A DNA stretch of 64,000 bases from Nepenthes gracilis (GCA_033239525.1 BSYO01000002.1:27634068-27698067), one strand, 5' to 3'. Numbered from the stretch's first letter, positions 1 through 14,719 are shown. Made by a program: numbers and translations. The notes: generated by a model from the letters alone, not told the origin.

Positions 1-2448
1 CGTAAAATTGAAAGAGAACTTTATTGTTTACTAAAAAATAATTCTAAACTATATATATATATATAAAAATTTATAAAATAATACTTCTATGACTACTGGA
101 TCCTAAAATATTTCTTACTAAAGTGGATTTAAAAGGTTATGAAAAAACTTGATTTTATAACTTGTAAAAACTCTTAAAAAATATCTTTCCAATATTTTTT
201 AAAAATTTCTAAATTAAAAAAAAAAACAGATTTTAACTTATTTTTAAATATTATATTTCGAAAAAAAAATCCAAATAGACACAACTAGATAGGCCTTAAG
301 TTATATCTAAACGCAAACACAACATAGAACAATTTCTTTTTTTATTTTCTTAGGGAAAAAATTAAAATTTTGATAAAATTTGTATAGATCATTAATAATA
401 AGTTAACAATACAATCTATTCATTAATTATTGAATTTTACTCTCAATTAAATATAATTTAACTCATACTTTAATTTTTAAAAATTTCCCAATTATCATAT
501 AATAAATAATATAGTATAACTTTTCTTTCTCTCTCAAATGTCAAGCAACTTAACAAGCATGTGGTTGCTTCAGGTGGCTCCTTCGAGCCTGAGGGAAACC
601 CTTCTCCTGGGAGAGTTTATCAGACACCGCATTGATCGTCCTGTAAAAATGATTGCGACGCTCTCGCTTGTGGTTCGATCAATGGCGTGCCCTGGGAATT
701 ATCACTAATCAATTTTGAGCCGATTTTCTAGGATAATAGTGGGCTTCTAGTGAATGCCATGGCGGAGAAAGTAGCTTATGAAAATTCTTAGTGGTGGTAG
801 GGTGATGATAATAACCCCGAGTTTCAATATATTTTTGCCTAAATGCAATGGAAATTGTTCAGAGGTTAATTGAACTATGTGAAATTTGATATCTAATAGT
901 TACTTTATAGTTTAATTTGAATGGTTTTTCAATTGGAAAAAAAATTATTTGATTTAGTTTGTTTTAATTTAGAAACCTACTGAGATTTTTTCTCACTCTT
1001 TATTCACTATTTATTATTTGGGGACGTCTAATGACCAACAATTGGTTAGTATGTAATTTATCTTATAATTTAAGTTGTGTCATTTATAATATTATTTCTG
1101 AATCAATGATTACTGTTTTTTTTTAATACCCTTTCTTCCTGAGAGGGGGGAATTTGCTGAGTATATAAATACTATTAGCAAACTGTCAAATAAAGATATT
1201 AGTTCAGTCATTTATTGACTTACTCTTATAATTTCAACTTATAATATTTGGCAATTAAAAAATAATACTATGATTAATAATATTATTACACTGATCCCTA
1301 TGTATTCACGTGTCTCATTTTCATTGTGATATGAGATAAGATAAGCTCAATTTCTTAGCCCACCAATGGTCAATCCTGATCCATTATCAAAAAGTCCGAG
1401 CTAACGATATTGTGCCTTTGGCCAACAAGACGAGGATGGATGAGGTGGTTCTTGCTGTTGTAGCATGATGGGGCTAGTTTAGGGTGCACATGTGGATGCT
1501 TTATGTCTACGCTCTACGTTTTTGGGTGAACTTAGCTTTTTAAATCTGTATTTGTACAGGTTTGAATTTTTTCTTTTTCTCTTAGAGTTTTTTTTTATCA
1601 GTGCAGGCCCCCACCAAAAAAAAAAATCAAAGAAATTATAATTTCATTGGAATGACCCTAAAATGACGTTAAGATTTGATCCAAATTAATGACTTAGGAA
1701 GTTGGCTTCATCTTTAAAAATTAATATCCTCTATTTGAATATTTAGAGTTGGTTTGGTCATGTAAAACAATAATAAGAGGCACTTTTGCTATTGATGGTG
1801 GTATTCAGGTAGCGATACCTTTTATGTGGGTGACGATAATTTTTAGTAAAGAAAATAGATTTATCAAAGTTAAAAAATAATTACTTTATCAATTTTTTAA
1901 AAATTGAGGTAAATAAGTTTATTATTATTTATTAGTATAAATGGTAAATAAGTTTTTTAAAAAAATCATTATAAAAATAAAAGTCATATTCTAAAGTTTA
2001 AACATAAATATTTTATTAACCAATATATTTCATAAACCTATATATATATATATATGTAACAAATTATTTTTTGATATATTAAAGGCTCCTTAATCACATG
2101 AATTATATTATAATCATGAATTATCGATTACTAATTACGTTTGAAAGAAAAAAGTCAGCAAGATGGGCCCCACTCTCCCGTGATTGGCTCCGTTAGCCCG
2201 TGGGCCCCGCTTTCCAACTAATGGTGACGTGTCAACGTACAATTGGATTGTAGCACGTGAGGCTGCCAGTGAACGAGCGATAAATTTGAATTAGGGTAAA
2301 AATATAAGAAAGTATGCTAAGTGAATATTCCCTCACCGTTTTAAATATTTTTAATAATATATTTTTTTATTTTTATATAAAAAATAATTTAATTAATATT
2401 GTGATTTTATTAAAAAAATAAAAATATATATTAAAATATTTTTAAAAT
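1..2448. other. AT-rich intergenic DNA, no gene seen
   Basis: No convincing coding exon on either strand. A short (TA)n run lies at about 50-65 and another at about 2038-2056. The stretch 540-800 is richer in G+C than its surroundings and could be an old transposon piece, but I could not assign it. Around 2,160-2,290 there are several ACGT-core motifs (GACGTGTC, CACGTG) in a GC-richer island; no gene start follows on either side. Confidence 0.6.
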
Positions 2449-4382
2449 ATCTAAATAATGCTAATTAACAGGGTCAAAAAAGGCAAGAAAAAAAAAACGA
2501 TTGGCATAGAAAAATTTTAGGGTTTGTCGGCAATGGTAAATTCCATACGTTGTGGGAGACATGGTCACAACGCTAAGGGCCATGGAAATTAAAAAAAAGT
2601 TAAATATTAAATATATTGTCTATTTATAATTTTTTTATATTTTATTTTTATATCTAAAATTTATTATATATTTTATATTTAAAAATAAATGCTGATAATT
2701 TTTTTTATTCCTATAGCATTGAAAAAATATTTAAATTGCACATATTTTTTATTTTTAATGTACAATAGAGCACGTAGTAACATATCACTTGAAATATAAT
2801 TAAACAGCAAAATTGACAGATGTCTGTCTTTAAAAAAAATTATATTCAAATATTTAGAATGAGTTACTTGTGCCAAAAAATATAACAATTTTCGTCCATA
2901 GTTAAGGCTAAATTGATTCATGCAAGGCCTCTAGTACATTTTTATTTTTTAATAATTTATATTTAAAAAATCACCTAAAAATAATGATATTTACTTGTAA
3001 AGTAACTAGTTTATAAAAATAAAAATTACCTAAAAATAAAAATATGTCTATTGAGTTATTTTTTTTCCACAAATACTTTATATTTATTAGAAATATTCTT
3101 TTTGCAGCAGATCTAAAAATTTGAGGGGAATCGGTCCAATTAAATCATTTTATCCCGTGCCAATTTACAACATATCCCATAAAATGACGAGCTGAACAAA
3201 TTAGACAAATTAAACAAGTTAATTCAATCAGCTCCAATAATAACAGATGTATATAGAAGTGTTATCATTTATTTAAGCTGTCTGTTTATAAATAGACCAT
3301 ATCGATACAATATAATACTATATTAATAAAATAAAAAAATATATATTAAAAATAGAATTATATTATGTTCACTTTTCTCTCTCCACCTGCCTCTCTCCTA
3401 AACCCTATCCCAAACAGGTTTTGTTAATATCTAAATAATGCTAATTAACAGGGTCAAAAAGGCAAGAAAAAAAAAACGATTGGCATAGAAAAATTTTAGG
3501 GTTTGTCGGCAATGGTAAATTCCATACGTTGTGGGAGACATGGTCACAACGCTAAGGGCCATGGAAATTAAAAAAAAGTTAAATATTAAATATATTGTCT
3601 ATTTATAATTTTTTTATATTGTATTTTTATATCTAAAATTTATTATATATTTTATATTTAAAAATAAATGCTGATAATTTTTTTTATTCCTATAGCATTG
3701 AAAAAAATATTTAAATTGCACATATTTTTTTATTTTTAATGTACAATAGGGCACGTAGTAACATATCACTTGAAATATAATTAAACAGCAAAATTGACAG
3801 ATGTCTGTCTTTAAAAAAAAATTATATTCAAATATTTAGAATGAGTTACTTGTGCCAAAAAATATAACAATTTTCGTCCATAGTTAAGGCTAAATTGATT
3901 CATGCAAGGCCTCTAGTACATTTTTATTTTTTTTAATTTATATTTAAAAAATCACCTAAAAATAATGATATTTACTTGTAAAGTAACTAGTTTATAAAAA
4001 TAAAAATTACCTAAAAATAAAAATATGTCTATCGAGTTATTTTTTTTCCACAGATAATTTATATTTAATAAAAATATATTTTTTTGCAGCATATCTAAAA
4101 ATTTGAGGGGAAATTAGGCCGATTAAATCATTTTATCCCATGACAATTTACAACATATTTCATAGGATGATGAGCTGAACAAATTAGACAAATTAAACAA
4201 TTTAATTCAATCAGCTCCAATAATAACAAATGTATATAGAATTGTTATTATTTATTTAAACTATCTGTTTGTAATATTAATAAAATAAAAAATATATATT
4301 AAAAATAAAATTATATTATGTTCACTTTTCTCTCTCCACCTGCCCCCTCTCTCCTAAACCCTATCCCAAACAGGTTTTGTTA
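2449..4382. repeat. Direct tandem duplication, period about 0.98 kb
   Basis: The first unit (about 2449-3430) is followed immediately by a second copy (about 3431-4382). Both start with ATCTAAATAATGCTAATTAA and end with CCCAAACAGGTTTTGTTA. The copies stay aligned along their whole length. They differ by scattered substitutions, homopolymer length changes and a deletion of roughly 30 bp near the end of unit 2. The high similarity suggests a fairly recent duplication. No reading frame is shared between the copies that looks like a protein. Confidence 0.9.
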
Positions 4383-7300
4383 TGAGGTATGACTCATGGG
4401 TCATTATCGTGCAGTCTGACACGATCTAAAAATTAAATTATACTATATAAAACCTAAATTGTTTATAATGAGTCAGGTTATATCATACCACATTATAAAC
4501 AATTAATTTTATTTAATATTTTAATATATTATATACATAAATTAATTTTTTAAATATAATAAATCCTAGACCCTAAATTTCATTGTTTTTAAAACAAGCA
4601 AGCAAAGGACAATAGCAAAATTGCAAAGTCTTTCTCAATCAATATTTACGTTTGCCGCCCAACACACACACGTGAAACTACGAATCAAAATGCTTCACAA
4701 AATAGAGGCACGCTTATGAACGGTGTCCTAGTGTTGGGGTGCCAAATGGCCCCCACCTAATGTGCCACGGGGGACATAGCCATCATGGTGGAGTCCACCT
4801 CAATGCCCTCTTGCCATCATTTCTCAAAGTAAAAAAAAAAAAAAAGCTTAAGAAAATTTTGAAATTGTTGGTCCATTAATATAAATAATAATACCACCAT
4901 AATACCCTAAAATTATTTTTATTACATTTTAAAAATAACATAATATTTATTAATCTATTAATTATTATAAAAAATTATTATGAGATATTATATTTTTATA
5001 GTTTTTTTAAACAATTAAAATATAACTAATAATATCAAATTTTTTATTTAAATGGACAAAAGACTACGTGGGTGACACGGTTGTTGCACGCAACAAAAGC
5101 ACTTGTGTCTTCACTTTTGGACTTTCAAGCCAGTAGCTACAAAAATTCTTCCATATATTATCATATCGTGTTAATTAATTATTAAATAAAATATAATTAT
5201 TAACAATATTAATAATAAAATAAATTTTATAATATAATTTTAAAAAATAAATATATTTTATAATAATTAGTGTCATTATATATTGTACATATTTTTAATT
5301 AGAAACCACGGCTATGTTGCTTCTAGATGCACACGTGTATGACGCACGGCCACTAATTTGCGTGGCCCTCGTAGACTCTCGTGCCGTGGCAAGTGGAATA
5401 AATGGTGCATTATTATCCTTTCATATTTCACCATAATATTATTTAGAGATAAAAAATTAAAAAGAAAAAAAAATTAATAATATATTTTTAATATTTTATT
5501 ATTAATTATGATATAATTAATCTAACCCTAATTTCACCGATCGCAATTATAATTTTATTTTTGTATAAAGTAAAGTGGCATGTAAATTAAATATATTATT
5601 CTAAAAAAAGGTAAAAAAAAATAAATAAATAGACAAATGAAAATGACTTCATACTTGGTGCTGCCACCTCCTAGGGCAACAAGCATAGTGTTTCTGTTGA
5701 CTTATAAAAAAAATTATATTTTGTCATACTGCACCTATCTATATCCCCATTAGCTAATAATTAATCCACTATTAGCCATTAATATTAATTTATTTATATT
5801 GGCAACATCATAGAATTATGGAGTAACAATGATGTTTATCTCCAATATTATACTAATTTCTTAATGGAGAAACAAAGGTTCTTAATTAGTCAATTTGAGG
5901 TTGATGGGTGTCCCTTACTTTAATCTTGTCACTTTAAACTTGCACTAATTGGTCACAGAAAAAACCCTAAAAAGGCAAAATTATGAAAGTAAATATTGAA
6001 AAGAGAGAGAGAGAGAGGAATTTGAATATTAGTAGACTTGAATAATCAGTATTTGTTATTGGGTAAAGTATCATCTTTCAAATATTCTAACTGATTTTAT
6101 GTTAAGAGTTAAAGATAGGACAAAAAAATTCATTATAATATTATCTGCAGAAAATAATTATCTTCAAAAATATGAAATGTGATATATTATAACTTAATTT
6201 TAACTAACTAATTTTGTGGTTTTAGATGACCCATTTATAAAAAAAAAAGGGGCAAAAAGTGAATAATTTTTTTTTTTAACTTTTTTGTTTGACTATTAGG
6301 CCCTAAGGAGTAGTTGCATTATTGAAATTACATGTCTTTATATCAAATAATACTTTTATATTATGAAAATATTTTATATATTATTCAATGATATCAAAAG
6401 AGTCAATAATTATTGCTGACTAATGCTAATGAACTATGATAAAGTTTATATTACTTTAAAAAAATAATATTTTAGATCCGTATGTGATTATCAGTTGATT
6501 ATCTATCTTGTAAAACTTTGAGCGTTTATAATATTGGCATCAAATTGATCAAATTAATAAGGAACTATACATCTGATAGTATAATAGCGATGAATTGCTT
6601 GTTAATGTCTGTAAATTGCATAAAAATAAGATATCGTAAATTTGGATTGAAGAATATTGTTATAAAATAAGTAGAAAAAATCAAACTACATACCATAGCT
6701 ATAAAAATTAATTCAGCCATCAAATTATAGCAATAATTCTCTTGATTTTTGTTAAATTGGGTAATTTCTAAACATATCAGAAATTTGCTGGTACCACTTA
6801 GAGTTAAAAAATAGAAAAAAAAATACAGTAAAAATAATCTCAATTTCCCACAGGGTAGAGAGAGAGAGAGAGGGGGAGGAAGGAGACAACCATCATCCAT
6901 TAGTGTACTGAAATCACACGCCCATTAATTTTCCCTTCATAAAATATATTTCTCATCAAGGAGGCAACAACGTCACTGATTATCAGAATGAGCCAACCCT
7001 GACACGTGTCAGAAATCTGACAGACAGTGGGGCTATGATTGAACTGATCACCAATGATGTGTTAGTCTTGCCTGTAGAGTAGAACGAGTTCGTGCCCACC
7101 AACTAGTTCTTCATTTGAAACGAAATAGTTAAAATCCAACTAAAAAAACAGGATAATGGAATCGTTCAATATAATTTTGGGATAAAATGGCATATTTCTA
7201 TGATTTTTTATTCATTTTTGGATCAACAATTTTTAATATGAAAGTTATTTAAACTGACCATTGCATTTATATTTTGATATTTTCTGTTTGATTAATATTA

Positions 7301-8470
7301 TATATAGTATTTGCTTATATATCTATATATTTATGGGTAAACTTAAATTATATATTTTATATTGTTATGCTTACATGATTCAAAACTAATTAGTAGTTCA
7401 ATATGTTTAGTTACTACTTGAATTATTATCAAGCCGATTTAATTGGTTTATACCAAAATCTTATGATCAACTAGTAACAAAAACTTGAATTGTTATGGAT
7501 AAATTTGTAGCCACTAACTCAGTTTTTTGCTGTGATATAATTGTTGAGTTTTGAATTACTTTATTGTATATCTCATGCCAATTTTAATTTTTTTATTTAG
7601 TAGCATGCGTGATGATGTATAAGTCTTGATCTGATCGAAGAAAATTATTAGGTAATACATGATAAGTGTTTAATCTAAATATGTATACTATTTGTCCAAA
7701 ATAGAGTTGCTTGATAAAAGATTGGGAGGTGTATATATGTATTTTGTCCAAAGAGTTCAGCACTTGAGGTATACTTATATGTCATTTGCACAGTAAGTTT
7801 ATGTCTAATTGGCGCTTGTATACTGTTTTCGATATAAAATTGTCCAAACGTGATTTTAAGATTATTCATTCTATGGTTTTAAGTTATCGATCGTTAATAC
7901 AGTGAGAAAAATAAGAGAAATAGATTGATAGAACAAAGAAGAGAAATATTTATTTATTTATTTGAGTCTTGAATCGTGTTTTATTATTTATCGATTTTGA
8001 GTATGTTATTTTTATCATTATGAAAGATATTTTGTCAATCATATTTTTTATTTTTTGTGATATGTTTTTTATTACTTAGATTTATTACTAAAAGTTATTA
8101 TATATTTATATTTATTGAAAATTTTTGTAATAAAAAATAATCGCTTAGTAAATATTCATCATATTTATAATCCATAGATTTTTTTCTCCATTTAAAAAAA
8201 AAATTTACACAAAATTTTATATATTTTACTATTTGTGATTTTTATTGTTTGTTATTTATTGTCAACTAATCCCCTCAAAGGCTCAGATAATAGGGTTCGG
8301 AACTCAACAATAAGTGTACTTACTTGCCACATGGTATTCACATTACAGGGTCATGCGGTTGAAATATAATCTGAACTTATGAAATGGAGACAGTGATTAT
8401 TCGTTATCAAAAAGAAAAAGCGTGTGCCTACCACCTAATGGGTTCCACCAAACCTTTATGAGAATTCCTT
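4383..8470. other. AT-rich intergenic DNA upstream of the SDR gene
   Basis: No gene recognised. The stretch has short GA runs at about 6001-6016 and 6856-6873, and ACGTG motifs near 5,330. The short reading frames here have low-complexity, hydrophobic translations typical of AT-rich DNA. Confidence 0.6.
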
Positions 8471-8471
8471 T

Positions 8472-8490
8472 TGATATATATACATGTATA
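8472..8490 (+). promoter_or_regulatory. Candidate TATA region of the SDR gene
   Basis: The sequence GATATATATACATGTATAAA lies about 60-80 bases before the ATG at 8551, the usual placing of a plant TATA box relative to a short 5' UTR. Assigned by position and composition only. Confidence 0.4.
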
Positions 8491-8550
8491 AAGAGGTGAA
8501 GTTTTCCGCCATCGTTGCTGAACTTCGAAAAGAATCAGAGCTGCACAGAC

Positions 8551-11500
8551 ATGAAAGAAACGCTGAGGTACTTGGCAGGCATTGCCGGGCCAAGTGGGTA
8601 TGGGTCAAACTCTACTGCTGAACGAGTTACTGAGGACTGCTGCTGTCAAATCGATCCTCATTTAACAGCAATTGTCACTGGTAATTATATTTTTCTAAAC
8701 GAAGATCTTCATTTCATTACCCACACAGCAACAAAATTCAAAATTTTTGAACCAGATTTCAATTCCCCCCTTCTTTTCTTGTTTGGGTGTTTGATGATTT
8801 TTGTGTGTTTTGGTGCTTCTGGTTCTGTATTTTTTTCCTATTTTCCTGCAAGTATGCAGGATTTATATCATTATGATAAGGTTTATTCATTATAATATCA
8901 CGATTATTGGGTCGGATTTTAGAAATTCAATCTGCATATTAACTATGCTGATATGCTTAGTATGTCACCATCTCTAAATCTCTCTAATAATGAAATAAAA
9001 CTGCACTAAAATGATGATTTATAACATGGAAATATAGCTCTTGTATCAAGCTGCCAATTTTTTCTGTTGTTTTTTTTCCTCAACTCGAATCCTCTACAAA
9101 GGTCCAGTAAAAGTCATTAATGTCAAGGAAAAAAAAAAAGATTATTTTTTACTCTTGGTAGTCTTTATTTTGAAAACAAAATCATGTAGCTAGTTGTCCA
9201 ATTACAAGAAGAAGAAGAAGAAGAAGAAGAAGAAGAAGAAGAAGAAGAAGATAGGCAGTAGTATTTATTATTGCGTGCATGTTTGATGGGAAATCTTCAA
9301 AAAATGAGCTTCTAAAAAAACTTCAGTTTTGCTAGTATGAAGATCAGCAAGCCATATATCTACCCTAAAATCCATGCCTTTTCACTATATTTTTATACAT
9401 AAAAGTCAGTATCCACCATTATATTTGTTTAATAGTGTCTCTCTTTTCGTTGAAGGAAGATATGGTTTTTGGCTCATTTGAAGAGAAATCTTTCATTGGA
9501 CCAGATCGTATCACAGCTTTATTGACTCTTCTTCAGTGCTACCTAGCGATTATAATCATGGCTACTTTACAACTGATCAATAATTAATTAAATTAAGCTT
9601 CATCGGTGTTATTTAATGTTGCTAACATGTTTTATTAATGTCATCTCCCTCTTATAAATTACTTCCGAATCCATGCATTCTTCATGGCTGCATATATCAT
9701 ACAACTCTGACAAATTTTTTTCATTTATTTTTGATAAAGGGGCGACGTCGGGCATCGGAGCTGAAACTGCGAGAGTGCTGGCAAAGAGAGGAGTTAGAGT
9801 CATAGTTGCAGCAAGAAACATGAAGAAGGCATTTGAAGTGAAAGGGTGTATTCTGAAGGAGAGTCCAAATGCTGATATAATAATATTAGAGATTGATCTG
9901 AGCTCGTTTGCTTCAGTGAGGAGATTTTGCTCTGAGTTCTTCTCTCTTGGCTTTCCACTCAACATTCTCATGTGAGTTAGATTCTCTATGTTTTTCATTC
10001 TACTATTACAGTATTATTATGGTCTTATCATATTAATAGTATTATCGTTATATTATCTGATAGTTATAGTTGGAGCCATGAAAATAACATTTTGAATAAT
10101 GCAATACAAAATTACCTATAATAAAATTATACTCTTACTATAGTGACAGAGTTGCTACTATATCACTTGATAGTTAATGATCGGTGTCATAGAAACAATT
10201 TTATATATAATATAAGATAAAATTATATATAATAAAACTATAGTATTATCACAATAATAGAGTTATCGCTATATTATCTGATAATCAAGAGTTAAAGTTG
10301 TAGAAATAATTTCGTGCATAAAATAATATAAAATTGCAAGTAATAGAATTACAATTTTATAGTTGTCATCATATCACTTCATAGTTAATGATTCGAGTTG
10401 TCTAGAAAATTTATTGTAGTTAAAGTAAGATCGCTTATAATAAAACTATAGTAGACTGATATTTTTTTAAAGATTTTTATGTTTTGATGGATTTTATTAT
10501 TGGAGATTAAGATATCTACATGATAAAATAGACTTGGTGTAGTAAAATTATTTTTTGTAAAAAAAATTTGATTTTCTTTTGCAGAAATAATGCTGGAGTA
10601 TTTTCTCAGAAGATGGAGTTCTCTGAAGATAAAATTGAGATGACTTTTGCAACAAATTACTTGGGTAAGCTTCCATTTAGTAATCATTTTAAATAATTAC
10701 CTCTCTTTTTTCATATTTTTCAATTAAAAATTTAGGAATCAAACTTATGACCACTTTTATAAATAATGCGAAGAAATATTATTTTTATAATCTATCTATA
10801 ACTCATACATAACTTTTTAATAAAAAATTATATTAACCATAAATGTAAAATTTTGAACAACTTTTATTATAAAAATCAAAGTAAAAAAATATATTTCATT
10901 TTTATAAGTTGCAAAAACATCAATATATAACAATTTTACTATTTTACTAAGATTTAAACTTTTAGTTTCATAAAGAACATACCTTAAATAATATCACAAA
11001 AATTCATAATATGATAGTGTTAGGAGGCACAGTTAATAATATGATATCTGATCTATTTATTTATATTAATAAATTTATAGAAAAATAGATAGATAGCTAT
11101 TACATCATTAAAAATTATCTCAAGTGTGGCTTATCTTAACCGTAAATTTATTGAATTGGCAGGGCATTTTCTATTAACAGATATGCTGTTGGAAAAAATG
11201 GTGGAAACAGCAGAGAAGACAGGCATTCAAGGGAGGATCATCAATGTCTCGTCTATAATCCACAGCTGGATCAAGAGAGAGACCTTCTCCTTCAATCAAA
11301 TGCTCAACCCAAACAAGTAAATATTTCATTTTCTAGGGAAAATCACTTACATAGACCATTCATTGCACTAGCTATGCCACCACCAAAGATTCATAATTTA
11401 GGTATGTGGATTTTTTAATACTTGTCATAGTCTTATTTATCAAATGATTTCTATTTTATCCCCTGTAACAATTATTTTGTTAGGAATTTAAGATATTAGT

Positions 11501-14226
11501 AATAATAAAATAATAAACAATTGCATAATAAAATACTAAAATTACTTAAAAAAATAAAAAAAATGAATAATTGGCAAATAAGAAAATCTTTTACAATTAA
11601 CAGAATTAAAGTTTTAAAAGGACTGATCACGAATTGTGTTTTTGGAATTATTCAAAATTCAATACAAAATATAATATGTACACTTGGAAAAGTTGATGAG
11701 TTTGAAAATATAATAGATCTATAACACAGTTTAAAATTCACATCTAGTAATAATAAAGACTTTTCGGGTTGTGTTTTAAAACAAACCGATCACACAAAAT
11801 GAATTTGGGTTATATTAAACAATGTCATAACAATAATTTCTTCAACCAATTATTCACAACAATAGCTATGGGACTACAACAGATTTGGATTTTAGATCTG
11901 TTAATTTCTCGATACTTATCAGTTTCTTATTGATCAAGTGGAGCTTAAATTATAAAATAACTGTCGTATTGTAATTATTTCTTAGTATATGATATAGAGT
12001 AAACTTGTATTTAATATATTTTTTGAATCTATATGAGTGTAGTCTTATACATTAGAGAATCTTTAATTCAGTTATCGGCTTTTCGAATCGTGTAGTTACA
12101 ACGGAACCCGTGCATATGCGCAATCCAAGCTGGCTACCATAATGCATGCAAAGGAGTTGGCCCGACAATTAAAGGTTAGTCTTTACTAGCTTCTTCATCA
12201 AATGCCTACGGATTCCCTCTTGCGACCAAAAGGGAAAAGAAAAAGCTTGAGGGATAAGAAAAGTCAGGAAGTGAAAGACATAATTGCTTTGCTGTTTCTC
12301 TCATGATTTTTGTTTGTTTCTGGGGGGCGGTGGCGGTGGCGGTGGCGGTGGCGGTGGCTGTGGTGGTGTACGGACAGACAAGAAAAGCAAGAGTAACTAT
12401 CAATGCAGTTCACCCAGGGATTGTGAAGACAGGAATCATCAGGGCTCACAAGGGCTTTATCACAGGCATGCATTCTTTCCTTCATAAGAAAAAAGAAATA
12501 TATTATGAAATACCATTTAATTATTATTAAAATATTATTGGATAATATGACATATATTCATTATCTATTTTAGATGAAATGGCATGTTATTAATGATATT
12601 TAAAAATAGTTAAATAGAACATTTATCCTTCTTTCATTAACGTGTTATTTTATCTATTTATTCATACTGATAGACCAATTTAATAATAGATTAATGGATA
12701 AATATTGTATTATTTAGAATATTTTTTAAAATATTATTTTTGCTTTAATTTTTTTATTACAAAAAAAAAAGAATAAGAGAAAAGTTTTACATGTGAAAGA
12801 GTAAAAAACTGAACGTTGTGACTTTTATGGAAAATTTTCTTGCAGATTCTCTGTATTTTCTGGCCTCCAAGCTGCTCAAATCCACATCACAGGTCAGTGT
12901 GGGGCAAAACTGTCTTTTACTTGTCTAACACAGCATCTGTGAGGTTATTTCTATATTATAGAACTCCAGTCCAACGGTAATAATACTTTATCGTAGCTGT
13001 CGATTACCAATTTAAACCCTAAAATTAATATTTTTTTAAAATATTTTGTATATCAAACCATTTTTTCATATAAGGGAGCTGACCCATTTGGAAGAGAGAT
13101 CATCCGAAAATGAGGGCAGCTGTAATGCTATACGGGCGTTACAACGGCTCTGTTGCTCTTGAGGCCGTTTGATTTGTCCTCGGATGGCCATTTTTTTTTA
13201 AAAAAATACATATTTTTTATTTTTATTATTTTTTTTAGAAAAAATAGTAACTGTTTGAGAAAAAATCGGATGGCCCTCAAGGGCATCGGAGGGGCTGTGA
13301 CACCCCCGCGTTGTACCCCCTTCTCAGATCAACTGAGCTCTATCTATGTTATTAATTTGATTTTGATTGGATGGATTAAAGTTTTTTAATTTTTTTTAAA
13401 TTATTTTTTTAGAATTATTTTTTAAAAAAATTTAAAAACTGTCAGGTAATCGAATTAAGGGGGCTTTACCATTTTTTTTAAAAAATATTGTACATCAAAC
13501 CAATTTTTAAATTAAAAATTCAAAATCTCAAATTAAGGAAGCCTTATCTCTTAAAAAGTTAAAAAAAGTTAATTTTTAAATATATATTATTTATTTTTAA
13601 ATAAATAATTATTTTTTAAAAATAAAAAATTAATTATTAAATTATAATTATTTATTTAAAAATAAACAATTCAGATTTAAAAAATAATTTATTTTATTAT
13701 TTTAAAATATGGGGCCCTCTTATTAATATGCAAGGGTGTCATAAAAGAAAATATTTTTAAATATTATTAAATAATATAATATTTTATTAATCGATTTATC
13801 TCACTCGACTCTTATAAAAATAAATAAATAAATAAATATTATTATATAATTGAATTTATCTATTTATTATTGGGGACATAACGATAGGTGGAAGGGATAT
13901 ATTCCATTTTTTGTTATCCAATTTCCTTTTCTCTGTATATTATTTGAAATTTAATAATATGAAAAATAGAAATATTTCTTTTTTTTTTTGTTTCGAATTT
14001 TTTTTTGTGTTAATTATATATATAAAAAAATGATAAAATTCAGGGTGCGGCAACGACATGCTACGTTGCTCTGAGCCCACAAGCAGAAGGGATAAGTGGG
14101 GCCTACTTTGCTGACTGTAATCAGAGCTGCTGCTCAGCGCTAGCCAACGATGAATCTGAATCACGCAATCTCTGGAAGCGGACCCGTGCGCTCATCTGCA
14201 GGAGATTGCACCCCCCCGCACCCTAA
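8551..14226 (+). CDS. Short-chain dehydrogenase/reductase, TIC32-like plant SDR (8 exons)
   Basis: Probable NAD(P)(H)-dependent oxidoreductase of the plant TIC32/retinol-dehydrogenase-like SDR family; the substrate cannot be told from sequence. Exons joining in one frame: 8551-8680, 9740-9971, 10585-10664, 11163-11316, 12096-12174, 12378-12465, 12846-12892, 14044-14226, giving 330 residues, the usual family length. The first ATG gives MKETLRYLAGIAGPSGYGSN, the characteristic N-terminus of this family. The cofactor motif VTGATSGIG spans exons 1-2, NNAG is at the start of exon 3, the serine region INVSSIIHSW is in exon 4, and the catalytic Y-x3-K (YAQSK) is in exon 5. NAVHPGIVKTGI follows in exon 6. 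All splice sites are GT-AG except intron 6, which starts with GC. No frameshift or stop was seen, so the gene looks functional. Plant TIC32 itself is a chloroplast inner-envelope protein; this paralogue may instead be cytosolic or peripheral. Confidence 0.93.
9206..9250. repeat. (AAG)15 microsatellite in SDR intron 1
   Basis: Fifteen uninterrupted AAG/GAA units inside the 1.06-kb first intron. Confidence 0.95.
12326..12357. repeat. (GGCGGT)5 minisatellite in SDR intron 5
   Basis: About five GGCGGT units lie 20 bases before the acceptor of exon 6. They produce poly-Gly or Ala/Val readings that are not coding, because the exon starts at 12378. Confidence 0.9.
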
Positions 14227-14719
14227 CGTTCGCCCCACTTTTCCTTTTTTTTAATTTTAATTTTAATTTTGGGATCATTCATTTTGATTGGGACACCTTA
14301 GAAAAATGTAATGTAATATTTGTACATTTATATTATTAAGCTTATATAAAAATAACATATGAATGTATATATTATATTGTTTAAATATATCTAAAAAATG
14401 TCTATTAATTATTTATTTTAATATATTTTATAGTAAAAATTAAGATATTACATATATTAGATAAATGGTGATAACGGTAGTAATAATAACTATAGGTTTA
14501 ATTTATTAAAAATAAATATAGGTTTTATGTTATTTTAATTTTATTTTTTTAATTTTTTTGTACCAAAAATGATAATTTAAGTTTAAATAGTGTATAAGTA
14601 GGTGAATCATTGGTGCCTTAATATATTTTTTTATATTATTTTTATTTATATGGATTCATTTTTATTCCAATTACTTGATTGGATGTGAAAATTGAGAGGA
14701 AATGTAAGTGTAACATAAT
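14227..14719. other. 3' flank of the SDR gene
   Basis: AT-rich sequence after the SDR stop codon, expected to hold its 3' UTR. No further gene seen. Confidence 0.5.

Noticed and set aside
6565..6900. 111-codon hydrophobic open frame on the - strand
   Set aside because: Leu/Phe/Ile-rich translation of AT-rich DNA starting in a GA repeat. No motif and no gene structure.
9609..9998. 129-codon open frame on the - strand opposite SDR exon 2
   Set aside because: It is the shadow of the SDR exon, which carries the Rossmann-fold motifs on the + strand.
12206..12530. Overlapping Gly-, Ala- or His-rich reading frames at the GGCGGT repeat
   Set aside because: They come from the intron 5 microsatellite. 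The real exon 6 is 12378-12465 in the SDR frame.
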